51,985 bases of DNA from Lachnospira sp. UBA3790 (lineage in GTDB: Bacteria; Bacillota; Clostridia; Lachnospirales; Lachnospiraceae). How positions within the stretch are numbered: the first letter of the stretch is position 1; each line of letters begins with the position of its first letter. The translations under genes and the position numbers were made by a program. The stretch covers positions 1-51,985 of the forward strand of contig DFEY01000003.1 of the NCBI GenBank assembly GCA_002369135.1, read 5' to 3'. The notes under the pieces are model-generated. The model was not told the DNA's origin. It worked only from the letters and a program-made list of their open reading frames with translations, and did not search any database. This document shows, in pieces, positions 32,276 through 40,783 of this stretch.

Positions 32276-34629
32276 TGAAGAAAAGTAAAAGAATTTTTGT
32301 ACTGTTATTTACATTAGTATTCGCGGCGAGTCTATTTGTGGCTCCAACAAAGCCAGCAAAGGCCGAATCTACTGATACAAAGTCTATTTCTTTTGAAAAA
32401 GATGATTCTGCGCCTGAGAGATTAAAGAGATTGACCAAGTCGCGCCGAACTGATGATCAACATGTATCAGGTGTACATTCAGACCCAAGTACATTTGAGA
32501 AAAATTTTGTTCTGACTGTAGATCAAAAGGAATATACTATTACGGAAATAGATAAAGTTGTAAATGAGATTTTAAATGACAACATGAGTGATTTGGAAAA
32601 ATACTATACACTTGCTATTTGGGCAAATAAGCGAGTTGAATACGACGGTGATTTTTGGTCAGGCGGTTATGATTTTGATTATTATAGCCATCAGTGGGAT
32701 TCATACGGTTGTATGAAAGAAGATGAGAAATCAGTATGTGCAGGAATTGCAATCTTCTATGCTGATTTGTGCCATGCTGCTGATTTGCCATGTAGATATG
32801 TTAGGACAAATCCAGAATACTTAGATCACACAATAAATTATATCCCTAACATTAATGGACATGCATATTATGCAGACATAACAGAAAATACTTTTATTAT
32901 GTCAGAAAACTCAACAGGTTCCTTTGAACCTAATATAGATAAAGAATTTGCTTACATAACAGAAGAAGGACGTTGTTTGGATATGACCTATGATTATAGG
33001 GAAGAAGATGATGATGAATTATACACATCAACATTTATAAAGGACTTTTACGATGTGCCATATTCTGACTGGTTTAATGAATATGCGCTACATAAAAACA
33101 CAACAAAAAGATTTGGAGCCGAATACGTGGAAAAGGGAAGTGGTTTAGCTGGCACTCATTATGCTTCATATAAAACTACTCCTTCACAGAAAAATGTATT
33201 ACCAGATCTTTGGTTCTTGGAGGATTTTTATAAAGATCCAGCTGCCGTCAAAGCAACAATTCTTAACAAAGAATTTGACGACCAAGTTCTTAATATAAGA
33301 GGACTAAAACAGTCTTATGACTGTGATACAATAGAGGAGCTAGAGGAAAGTGTTAGACAGGATATGTCTATTTCATACTTCCCATCATCTGAAAATGGTG
33401 AAGTAGTGGCAAAGACAGCTAACCTATCAGAGGGCAATGATTACACGATGGAATGCGTAGAATTTGACGCTGCAAATCATAAGGCGAAGATTAAGATAGG
33501 AAGCGCTGGAGAATACTCAGGTGAGAAAATAATTCAATTACAATTACATACAGCTGTAGTTACTAAAGCTCCTGAAAAAGTAAAGAAACTGGAATATGAC
33601 GGAAAAAAACAGAAATTAATCTCACCGGGTGTGGCTGAGAATGGTCAAATTCAATATGCTATTGGTAATGAAAAAGAGCCTACTGGTGAATTTAGTGCTA
33701 TTATTCCTGCGGCAGTAAATGCAGGAACATACTACATTTGGTATAAGGCTGTAGGAGATGATACTCATGTGGATTCAGAGCCGCAGCGTATGGAAAGACC
33801 AGGCACCATTGCTCGTAAGCCAATGGAATGTTTTATGGAGGATATAACAATCAAGGTTGGAGAGCAAGCTGTTATTACCCCTGAATTTGACGTTGACATA
33901 CCACTTAAATACACTTTTGAAAATTATGATGAAGATATTGCTTTAGTAGATGAAAAAGGTGTTGTGACAGGACTAAAGGAAGGAACTGCTTCAGTTTTCA
34001 TAGAGTTCGACCTAAAATATGAAAGCTCAAATTATGCGGCACCAGATACTGTATCATTTGATGTTATAGTGGAACCGGGCGATCCAGATGGCATTACTGA
34101 TGCAAAGGTAAAACTATCTAAGACTAAATTCACTTATAATGGCAAAACTAGAAAACCTAAAATTTTGACAATCAAAGGAATTAAAGTACAAGAAGGAACA
34201 GACTATACTATTTATATGCCTAAGTGCTTTGGTAGATCGTCAAAGAATGTTGGTTCATATACTATGATTATTATTGGTAAAGGAAAACTTACTGGTGTAA
34301 CAGAGGCCACATACACAATCAACCCTAAAGGAACTACTTTGAAGAAACTAAAGAAAGCGAAAAAGGGCGTTGTAATTAAGTGGAAGAAACAGTCTAAAAA
34401 GATGTCAAAGTCAAGAATTACTGGATATCAGATTAAGCTAGCAACAAACAAAAAGTTTACTAAGAATAAGAAGACAATAAATATCAAAGGCTATAAGAAA
34501 AGCACAACTACAGTTAAGAAACTTAAGAGTGGTAAGAAATACTATGGAAAGATTCGTACATACAAAGTTGTGAGAGGAAAGAAACTCTATTCTACATGGT
34601 CTAAGGTGAAAACAGTTAAGACTAAATAA
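32275..34629 (+). CDS. Secreted transglutaminase-like protein with Big_2 and C-terminal repeat domains
   Basis: 784 residues. Signal peptide at 1-30 (KSKRIF then hydrophobic, cleavage near AKA-ES). A transglutaminase-core papain-like fold spans about 85-230: SVCAGIAIFYADLCHAADLPC with candidate nucleophile Cys155, then NGHAYYADIT with His196 and Asp201. About 380-430 is beta-rich, about 435-500 resembles an Ig-like module and about 518-595 is a Big_2 domain (VGEQAVITPEF, GVVTGLKEGTASV). The last 180 residues are Lys-rich: an MBG-like unit (KLSKTKFTYNGKTRKP) and an FN3 (ITGYQIKLATN). Such proteins may crosslink or cleave peptide bonds at the cell surface; activity is inferred. A terminator follows at 34651. 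Confidence 0.85.
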   Translation: MKKSKRIFVLLFTLVFAASLFVAPTKPAKAESTDTKSISFEKDDSAPERLKRLTKSRRTDDQHVSGVHSDPSTFEKNFVLTVDQKEYTITEIDKVVNEILNDNMSDLEKYYTLAIWANKRVEYDGDFWSGGYDFDYYSHQWDSYGCMKEDEKSVCAGIAIFYADLCHAADLPCRYVRTNPEYLDHTINYIPNINGHAYYADITENTFIMSENSTGSFEPNIDKEFAYITEEGRCLDMTYDYREEDDDELYTSTFIKDFYDVPYSDWFNEYALHKNTTKRFGAEYVEKGSGLAGTHYASYKTTPSQKNVLPDLWFLEDFYKDPAAVKATILNKEFDDQVLNIRGLKQSYDCDTIEELEESVRQDMSISYFPSSENGEVVAKTANLSEGNDYTMECVEFDAANHKAKIKIGSAGEYSGEKIIQLQLHTAVVTKAPEKVKKLEYDGKKQKLISPGVAENGQIQYAIGNEKEPTGEFSAIIPAAVNAGTYYIWYKAVGDDTHVDSEPQRMERPGTIARKPMECFMEDITIKVGEQAVITPEFDVDIPLKYTFENYDEDIALVDEKGVVTGLKEGTASVFIEFDLKYESSNYAAPDTVSFDVIVEPGDPDGITDAKVKLSKTKFTYNGKTRKPKILTIKGIKVQEGTDYTIYMPKCFGRSSKNVGSYTMIIIGKGKLTGVTEATYTINPKGTTLKKLKKAKKGVVIKWKKQSKKMSKSRITGYQIKLATNKKFTKNKKTINIKGYKKSTTTVKKLKSGKKYYGKIRTYKVVRGKKLYSTWSKVKTVKTK

Positions 34630-34650
34630 TTAAGTCAAATTAATAAAAAG

Positions 34651-34689
34651 ATTCCGCTATGAGCAATCAAGCCATAGCGGAATTTTTTT
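34651..34689 (+). terminator. Terminator of the 28882-34629 transcript
   Basis: ATTCCGCTATG (34651-34661) pairs with CATAGCGGAAT (34673-34683), followed by a T-run. Confidence 0.92.
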
Positions 34690-34768
34690 GTAAAAATCGA
34701 ATCATTTTCTCCAAGCATAAGCTAACAAGTGGTATAATTATTTAGTGAAAGTGTTTAGGAGGGAACGG

Positions 34769-35494
34769 ATGGAACAAGTTATGTACCAGGTATCTACATT
34801 ACAAGCTCTAGCTATGGGTTATTCTAGAGCTGTAGTTTCAGTAGATGAATTTTTGAAAAATGGCGATATCGGACTTGGCACATTTGAAAATGTCGATGGT
34901 GAGATGATTATGGTGGACGGCAAATGTTACCGCGCTCAGGAAGATGGAGCAGTGGTACAAGCCGAAGGAAATATGGGTGTACCATTTGCAGTCACTACTT
35001 TCTTTGCCGAGGGCAAAGACTTCTCTGTTCAGGACATTGAAGATATAGATAAATTAAAGCAGATACTCGATGTAAAGATAGAAGAAGACTTTGGATTAAA
35101 CAGTATGCATATGGTTCGCATAGATGGTAGTTTTTCTAAGGTGTGTGCTAGATCGGAGTCTGCGTACAGATCGCATCACGTGTCGCTTAAAGATATTCTT
35201 AAAGAAACACAGAAGGATTTCTTCTTTGACGATATTAAAGGAACACTAGTGTGTGTTTATTTCCCAGATCATATGGATGGAATAAATGCACCGGGTTGGC
35301 ATTTGCATTTTGTATCAGAAGATAGAACTCATGGTGGACATGTCTTTGATTTAAAGATGAATCAGGGAGAGGGAACTATCAATAAAATTAGTAGAATACA
35401 AATAGAACTACCAACTACGCCTGCTTTTGATACGTATTCTTTGAAAGAAGCATCGCAGGATGAAATAGAAGAAGTAGAACAGGGCAAAGGTTAA
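34769..35494 (+). CDS. budA: Alpha-acetolactate decarboxylase
   Basis: Converts alpha-acetolactate to acetoin; cytoplasmic zinc enzyme. The start is the ATG at 34769, preceded by AGGAGGG; an upstream GTG reading would include that site. 241 residues, typical size. Family blocks: STLQALAMGYS, GDIGLGTFENVDGEM, the GVPFAVTTFF segment and the metal-binding GWHLHFVSEDRTHGGHVFD, in which three histidines are placed as zinc ligands. TGGTATAAT at 34730-34738 is an extended -10 box. No acetolactate synthase gene is nearby. It is first of six co-directional genes ending at the 39581 terminator. Confidence 0.94.
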   Translation: MEQVMYQVSTLQALAMGYSRAVVSVDEFLKNGDIGLGTFENVDGEMIMVDGKCYRAQEDGAVVQAEGNMGVPFAVTTFFAEGKDFSVQDIEDIDKLKQILDVKIEEDFGLNSMHMVRIDGSFSKVCARSESAYRSHHVSLKDILKETQKDFFFDDIKGTLVCVYFPDHMDGINAPGWHLHFVSEDRTHGGHVFDLKMNQGEGTINKISRIQIELPTTPAFDTYSLKEASQDEIEEVEQGKG

Positions 35495-35516
35495 GACAAC
35501 TAGAAGAGAGGGCTTT

Positions 35517-36152
35517 ATGAACGTTTACGATTTTGACAAAACAATTTATCCAACAGACTGTGCAATAGACTTTTGCTTTTGGTGTATGAAAAGACACCCC
35601 AAGTTGTGGTTTACCTATTTTCCTAAGCTGGTTAAGGTAATGATACAAAGAAAACTTGGTAAAGTGCCAGAATACTTAAAGCATAGAAAGTTTTTAAGTT
35701 ATCTAACAATGATAGATGACTTCGATGAACAAATCGAAAAATATTGGAATAAAAACGAAAAGAGAATAGCATCGTGGTATCTCAAACAAAAGAAAGATGA
35801 TGATTTAATTATTAGTGCATCGCCTGATTGTTTGATTGAGCCAATAGCAAATAGACTTGGTGTAAAATTTATGGCTACAGAGTTTGACCGTGAGTATGGA
35901 GTTTTTACAAATAACTTGATGTATGCTAAGGAAAAAGCGAAATACATATTTGATAAAGGTTTCCCAGTGATTGATAATTTTTATTCTGACTCTTTATCAG
36001 ATACGCCAATTGCTTTGTGTGCTGAAAAAGCCCATTTGGTAAAGGACAAGGCAAGCACAGTGGTTGATTGGCCAGAGTTAGATGCGGAAACTATAAAAAA
36101 AGTAAAAGAGAAGATTGATACAGGTTGGAACATTCATCTAAAGGAGGACTAG
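35517..36152 (+). CDS. HAD-IB family phosphatase
   Basis: 211 residues. Motif I is VYDFDKTIYPTD with the nucleophile Asp and the general acid two residues later. Motif II is IISASP, and motif III/IV is DNFYSDSLSDTP. The helical cap lies in 20-100. The layout fits serine-phosphatase-like HAD-IB hydrolases. GAGAGGGC precedes the ATG. Only 3 bp separate it from the sugar-kinase gene; phosphatase and kinase could act on the same sugar phosphate, which is inferred from linkage. Confidence 0.85.
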   Translation: MNVYDFDKTIYPTDCAIDFCFWCMKRHPKLWFTYFPKLVKVMIQRKLGKVPEYLKHRKFLSYLTMIDDFDEQIEKYWNKNEKRIASWYLKQKKDDDLIISASPDCLIEPIANRLGVKFMATEFDREYGVFTNNLMYAKEKAKYIFDKGFPVIDNFYSDSLSDTPIALCAEKAHLVKDKASTVVDWPELDAETIKKVKEKIDTGWNIHLKED

Positions 36153-36155
36153 CAA

Positions 36156-37745
36156 GTGTATACTATTATTTATGACTTTGGAACGAGTAGTGTTAAAACA
36201 TGTTTGTTCGAGATAGACTCAGAAATTAAATTAGTTACAAGCTCTCGTGCAGATTATAATCTTTATATTTCTGACAATGGAGGCGCAGAACAAGACACTG
36301 AGGAATGGTGGGATGCCATTTGTTCCTCGACAAAGGACTTGTTTAAATCATCAGATGTTAAGCCTGAACAAATAGAAGGACTCGCATTCTGTTCACAGAT
36401 GCAAGGTTGCGTTTTTGTAGATGAGAATGGGAAAGCATTAAGACCTCCTATGAATTACTTAGATCAAAGAGCGATTAAAGAGTATGAGGACTGCATGGGA
36501 AGAGGAATCGTTAAGACTTCTGGTTGTAGCCTATATAAAATTTTGCGCAATCTAAAAGTTAATAATGCCGCTTCGCTCAGTCCTAAGGATCCAGTTTGGA
36601 AATACAAGTGGGTAGAAAACAACGAACCTGATATTTTTAATAGAATATACAAATGGTTAGATGTAGGTGATTACTTATTAGCGCGTAGTACAGGTAAAAT
36701 AGTAAGAACTGCCGATACAGCATTTGCCACATTCCTTTATGATACACGAAAAGGAAAAGAAGGCTGGAACAAAGGTCTTCTAAAAATGTATAAGGTAAAT
36801 GATGAGCATATGCCAGAGATTGTTAATAGTACAGATTTGGTTGGCGGATTGACAAAAAAAGCAGCAGAAGAGTTAGGATTAGTAGAAGGCACCAAGGTCT
36901 TTGGCGGTGGCGGAGATACCACTTTTGTAAATATAGGTGCAGGATGCACTACTCCAGGAGACACACATGTTTACATTGGAACATCCGGATGGGTATCCAC
37001 CTTCATGGATTATCAAACCTGTGATGTTAGTGCAAATATGACTGGCGTTCTTTCGGCCAAACAAGGTTATTTTAACTATTATGCTGAACTAGAAACTGCA
37101 GGTAAGTGTATTGATTGGGCGCTAGAGCATATTGCTTTGGATGAAATTGATGTTTATTCGGGAAAAACTAAAAAGACTGATTTGGATGGCAATGTGATAG
37201 ATGTTTTTGGTTACTTGGAAGGTGAAATAGCCAAAGTTTCGCCCGGAGCAAATGGCGTAATATTCACCCCATGGCTTCATGGAAACAGATGTCCATTTGA
37301 AGACTCAAAGGCTGGCGGAATGTTCTTTAATATTAGTTTGAAGAACGACAAGAAAGATTTGCTTCGTGCCACCTTAGAAGGAATTTGCTACCATTATCGA
37401 TGGATGTTAGAATGCTCGATGAAAAAGGCAAAGACTTCAGACGCAATTAGATTTGTGGGAGGAGGTTCTTTATCACATATGTTGTGTCAAATGTTAGCAG
37501 ACGTTACTGGCAGAACAATAGAGACAGTAGACAACCCACGAGAAGTGGGAGCAGCGGGAACCGCTATTATGGTGGCGGCAGGCGTTAAGAATGTAGATAT
37601 GTTAGAACTTTCAAAGAAATTAGTAAAAGTTAATCACGCATATGTTCCAAATGCTGAAAACAAAGAAGTATACGATAAAAACTATAATGTTTTTAAACAA
37701 TTATATAAGACTAATAAAACAAACTTTCATAAAATGAACTCTTAA
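36156..37745 (+). CDS. FGGY-family carbohydrate kinase (xylulokinase-like)
   Basis: 529 residues. The start is the GTG at 36156, with AAGGAGG eight bases upstream. N-terminal phosphate loop IYDFGTSSVKTCLF, then the sugar-binding SQMQGCVFVDENG and YLDQRA. GGGGDTTFVNIGAG and HVYIGTSGWVSTF are the second-lobe phosphate motifs. FTPWLHGNRCPFED is typical of xylulokinase-like members and RFVGGGSLSHMLCQMLADVTGR is split here only by description: GGGSLSHMLCQ then ADVTGR, with EVGAAGTAIMVA ending the FGGY signature. The sugar cannot be told from sequence. No sugar isomerase or transporter is adjacent. Confidence 0.88.
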   Translation: MYTIIYDFGTSSVKTCLFEIDSEIKLVTSSRADYNLYISDNGGAEQDTEEWWDAICSSTKDLFKSSDVKPEQIEGLAFCSQMQGCVFVDENGKALRPPMNYLDQRAIKEYEDCMGRGIVKTSGCSLYKILRNLKVNNAASLSPKDPVWKYKWVENNEPDIFNRIYKWLDVGDYLLARSTGKIVRTADTAFATFLYDTRKGKEGWNKGLLKMYKVNDEHMPEIVNSTDLVGGLTKKAAEELGLVEGTKVFGGGGDTTFVNIGAGCTTPGDTHVYIGTSGWVSTFMDYQTCDVSANMTGVLSAKQGYFNYYAELETAGKCIDWALEHIALDEIDVYSGKTKKTDLDGNVIDVFGYLEGEIAKVSPGANGVIFTPWLHGNRCPFEDSKAGGMFFNISLKNDKKDLLRATLEGICYHYRWMLECSMKKAKTSDAIRFVGGGSLSHMLCQMLADVTGRTIETVDNPREVGAAGTAIMVAAGVKNVDMLELSKKLVKVNHAYVPNAENKEVYDKNYNVFKQLYKTNKTNFHKMNS

Positions 37746-37766
37746 GTCAATCTAGGAGGATTAAGA

Positions 37767-38900
37767 ATGGCTGAAAAAGATTTAAATCAATTAAACGAAG
37801 AGAGAAACAAGCTGATTGTAAGAACGAGTATTATTGGGATTCTTGCAAATGTTTTGCTTGCTGGATTTAAAATGGTGGTAGGATTGTTTGCGCATTCTAT
37901 TGCTATCATTTTGGATGCAGTAAACAACTTGTCTGACGTTCTATCCTCATTGGTGACTATTGTTGGAAACAAACTAGCTAATAAAGCGCCAGATAGAAAG
38001 CACCCACTCGGTCATGGAAGAGTAGAATATATTAGTGCATTGATTGTGTCTGCTATCATTTTGTATGCAGGTGTTACAGCTGCTATAGAGGCGGTGAAAA
38101 AGATTATAAATCCCGAAACACCTAATTACACTACGGTTACACTTTTTATTATAGCAGTGGCAGTAGTAGTAAAAATAGTTTTAGGTTTGTTTGTTTCAAA
38201 GCAAGGAAAGAAAGCAAAATCAGGAGCACTAGAAGCCTCCGGCAAAGACGCTTTATTTGACGCAGTCATCTCTGCATCAGTTTTAGCATCAGCCATCATA
38301 TATTTGACTACAAAGGTTTCATTAGAAGCATACGTAGCCGTTATTATTTCGATCTTTATCATTAAAGCAGGTATTGAGATAATGGCTGAAACTATCAGTG
38401 AGATTTTAGGAAAGCGCGCGGATGCAGATTTAACAAAGAAGGTTAAGGAAATTTTAAACCGTGAGCCCGAAGTGCGTGGAGCATATGATTTGCTATTAAA
38501 TAATTATGGACCAAACAAAAACTATGCTTCAGTCCACCTAGAACTTCCAGATACAATGACAGTAGATGAAGTAGATGTCTTAACTAGGAAGTTAGAAATG
38601 AATGTCTACAAAGAAACAGGCATTATCTTAACAGGAGTAGGAGTGTATTCATATAACACTAGCGATACAGAAGTGGCTCATATAAGAAATGAAGTGCAAG
38701 AAATGGTTATGGCTCATGACTGGTCGCTTCAAATGCATGGCTTCTACTTGGATACAGAAAAACATACTATGCGATTTGACGTAGTGATGAGTTTTGATAT
38801 TGATCCAAAAGAAGGAATTGATATTATTAGAAAAGAAGTGGGAGAGGCATACCCAGAGTATGAACTCAATATTATTGCAGATGTCGATATAGCAGACTAA
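37767..38900 (+). CDS. Cation diffusion facilitator (metal efflux) transporter
   Basis: 377 residues. About six helices in the first 220 residues, then a cytoplasmic ferredoxin-like CDF dimerisation domain (about 225-310) and an additional C-terminal extension. The helix 2 metal site reads LDAVNNLSD, Asn-x3-Asp rather than the His-x3-Asp of zinc exporters; the helix 5 site reads DALFDAV. The N-x3-D form is associated with manganese-type CDFs, so manganese export is the best guess. RKHPLGHGRVEY is the typical loop between helices 2 and 3. TAGGAGGA precedes the ATG. Confidence 0.9.
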   Translation: MAEKDLNQLNEERNKLIVRTSIIGILANVLLAGFKMVVGLFAHSIAIILDAVNNLSDVLSSLVTIVGNKLANKAPDRKHPLGHGRVEYISALIVSAIILYAGVTAAIEAVKKIINPETPNYTTVTLFIIAVAVVVKIVLGLFVSKQGKKAKSGALEASGKDALFDAVISASVLASAIIYLTTKVSLEAYVAVIISIFIIKAGIEIMAETISEILGKRADADLTKKVKEILNREPEVRGAYDLLLNNYGPNKNYASVHLELPDTMTVDEVDVLTRKLEMNVYKETGIILTGVGVYSYNTSDTEVAHIRNEVQEMVMAHDWSLQMHGFYLDTEKHTMRFDVVMSFDIDPKEGIDIIRKEVGEAYPEYELNIIADVDIAD

Positions 38901-38922
38901 AACACTTACTTGGAGAAGGAAA

Positions 38923-39240
38923 ATGCAACAAAGCGTAGAATATCAAATTTTCATAGGACTTAACGATTCTCAAGTGTATGAGGAAGTGGTTAATGAGAAG
39001 GAGCTAGCTGAAATGGTATCTAACTATTTCGAGCGCAAAGAAATAGACTTTTCGATGTTTAAAGCAAAGGGTGGATATTGTTATGATAGTGATAAATTTG
39101 TAATTGAGAACACACTGTGTATCAATATTATTGGAAAAACAAAGATGGATATAAAGAAATTAACAAAGAGTCTCTCTATGTTTATGAATCAAGAAAGTAT
39201 CCTTATTGTAAGGAACAAGGTAAATCAAAAGTTCAGTTGA
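38923..39240 (+). CDS. Small protein, tandem paralogue A, unknown
   Basis: 105 residues, alternating strands and helices: VEYQIFIGLND, a helix at about 26-40, FSMFKAKGGYCYDS, a strand around LCINIIG, a helix around KKLTKSLSMFM and a final strand SILIVRNKV. The order suggests a ferredoxin-like or PII-like alpha/beta fold. The next gene encodes a divergent copy with the same order (YEIFVGI, NFSLITQLGGYTHD, MRVVIIG, TVLVTKTKI). TTGGAGAAGG precedes the ATG. I do not recognise the family; DUF3574-type proteins share the opening pattern superficially. Confidence 0.75.
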   Translation: MQQSVEYQIFIGLNDSQVYEEVVNEKELAEMVSNYFERKEIDFSMFKAKGGYCYDSDKFVIENTLCINIIGKTKMDIKKLTKSLSMFMNQESILIVRNKVNQKFS

Positions 39241-39248
39241 GGTACAAC

Positions 39249-39581
39249 ATGAAGAATGTAGATTTTAAAAAAGGAATTAAATATGAGATTTTTGTTGGTA
39301 TAAAAGACAAGGATAGCTATGAGGAATTGTTGAGTGTAGATGATTTTAAACATATCCTTAAGGAAATATGTGTGGAAAAACAAATCAATTTTTCATTGAT
39401 AACTCAGCTAGGTGGATACACCCACGACAAAGGATATACAACAGAGACTAGTATGAGGGTTGTAATTATAGGTGCTAATAAAGGAGAAATCAAAAGAATA
39501 GCCGATTGGCTAAAAATAAGAATTAATACCGATACAGTTCTTGTCACGAAAACTAAAATAGAATATTGTTTTATGAAGTAA
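39249..39581 (+). CDS. Small protein, tandem paralogue B, unknown
   Basis: 110 residues. The start is the ATG at 39249, with GAGGT upstream; a longer reading from 39117 would overlap the preceding gene by over 120 nt and has no ribosome site. Same predicted fold as paralogue A, and best aligned through Y-x-IF-x-G, GGY and the terminal V-x-x-K strand; identity is low, so the duplication is old. Last gene before the terminator at 39581. Confidence 0.75.
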   Translation: MKNVDFKKGIKYEIFVGIKDKDSYEELLSVDDFKHILKEICVEKQINFSLITQLGGYTHDKGYTTETSMRVVIIGANKGEIKRIADWLKIRINTDTVLVTKTKIEYCFMK

Positions 39582-39613
39582 AAAAGAAGCGAGCGTGTAG
39601 CTCGCTTCTTTTT
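39581..39613. terminator. Bidirectional terminator between convergent transcripts
   Basis: AAAAAGAAGCGAGC (39581-39594), loop GTGTA, GCTCGCTTCTTTTT (39600-39613). Serves the budA-to-paralogue B group and the convergent minus gene. Confidence 0.92.
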
Positions 39614-39621
39614 GCCTAAAG

Positions 39622-39718
39622 TTAACGCCATCTAGCTTTAACTTTACCTTTCTTAGTTACCTTAGCAATTCGCTTGTTGCTAGATTTAAATTTAGCCTTT
39701 CCAATCTTCTCCAAGGTC
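39622..39718 (-). pseudogene. Out-of-frame basic tail, probably the original C-terminus of the adjacent secreted protein
   Basis: Just past the present stop (39692-39694) the next reading frame on the minus strand is open and translates as EKIGKAKFKSSNKRIAKV then TKKGKVKARWR, stop at 39622-39624. Removing one base in GACCTT (complement of 39713-39718) joins it smoothly to the secreted protein as ...ESIDLEKIGKAKF. The run KSSNKRIAKVTKKGKVKA is of the kind seen in Big_2-like C-terminal tails. A one-base insertion is inferred. Confidence 0.55.
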
Positions 39719-40624
39719 TATAGATTCTTTTGCTTTGTTTAAATCAATGCCAGATATTTTCTTTTTTATAATGGCTGAAATGTTCTTATAAAGTTCTAAA
39801 GCTCTTTTCTCTATTTGAATAAGAGCAGTATTGATTTGATTTCTGACTCTATGTATAGGTTTATCTATATAACTAGCTAGCTCGTGTTTAACCTTATTTT
39901 TCTTGGACTTGCTCATTTTATTATATGAAACGCCTATATCAGCTACGTATTTTACTTTATCTGTAAATTTATTGATCTTTCTGTTAGTAAATTCTTTTGG
40001 GATAATTGTTTTGACATTTACACCCTTAAATATGATGCCGTCAATGTGTAGTATATGGTGAGCGACTTTCTCGTGTGTTTTGTCATCCAATAGATATTCT
40101 ATAATGTCTAAAGGTTTCTTGCCTTTGAGGTCATCTCTGACAACTCCAAAGAGACGCTTTGATTCATCTGCAGCTGCTTTGAAATTGTTTATTAACAGTT
40201 TAAGATTGTCATTGTAAACACTCGTCTCCCAGTATAATTTAACTGTATTAATATAGTACTCAACACGATTCATAAACTTACCAATAGCTGATGTATCGCT
40301 AAGTTTTTCTCTTGTTATAGCTTTGGCTGAGTCTTTAAGATAATTTAATTCGTTTTGAAGTTTTTTCTTAGTCAAAGAAGAGTAATTGTTCTGTATAAAC
40401 TTTGAAACATGATTATAAACTTCTTTTATATCAGAAGAGCCTTTATTAGATTTTTTCTTTCCAAGGATTTGGTCAAGATAATTAGTTGCATCCACATAGT
40501 TAGTAGTCTGTTCGTTGGACATTGCATATATATTTGTGCTAGGAGCAGTAGTGAATGATAAAACTAAACCTGCAAGCAGCGCAACAGATAGAACTATACT
40601 TGTGATAATTCTAAACTTCTTCAT
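39692..40624 (-). CDS. Secreted helical protein of unknown function, likely frameshifted at its 3' end
   Basis: 310 residues from the ATG at 40624, which has AAGGAGGAG upstream on the minus strand; an in-frame ATG 39 nt earlier lacks a site. Signal peptide at about 1-35 (MKKFRIIT, then a hydrophobic run, TNIYA-M). The mature part is almost entirely helical and charged (repeated KKKLQNELNYLK, ESKRLFGVVRDDL), without recognised motifs. The last five residues EDWKG are probably an artefact of a one-base insertion near 39713-39718 (see the out-of-frame tail). Divergent from the decarboxylase lipoprotein gene, with 159 bp between. Confidence 0.7.
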   Translation of the reverse strand: MKKFRIITSIVLSVALLAGLVLSFTTAPSTNIYAMSNEQTTNYVDATNYLDQILGKKKSNKGSSDIKEVYNHVSKFIQNNYSSLTKKKLQNELNYLKDSAKAITREKLSDTSAIGKFMNRVEYYINTVKLYWETSVYNDNLKLLINNFKAAADESKRLFGVVRDDLKGKKPLDIIEYLLDDKTHEKVAHHILHIDGIIFKGVNVKTIIPKEFTNRKINKFTDKVKYVADIGVSYNKMSKSKKNKVKHELASYIDKPIHRVRNQINTALIQIEKRALELYKNISAIIKKKISGIDLNKAKESIDLGEDWKG

Positions 40625-40783
40625 ATTCTCCTCCTTTATTTTTTCTAAATCCGTCCAAAACAATATTTTTATAATCTATTACAATAATACCACAAATCCG
40701 CTCTAAAAGTGATATTAATTATAGACGATAGAGTAAAAAAAAGATAAAATAATACTAGTGGATTTGAACGGAGGATAATAAAA

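Noticed and set aside
39117..39248. Longer start for tandem paralogue B
   Set aside because: It would overlap paralogue A in another frame and lacks a ribosome site; the extra residues do not resemble anything in paralogue A.
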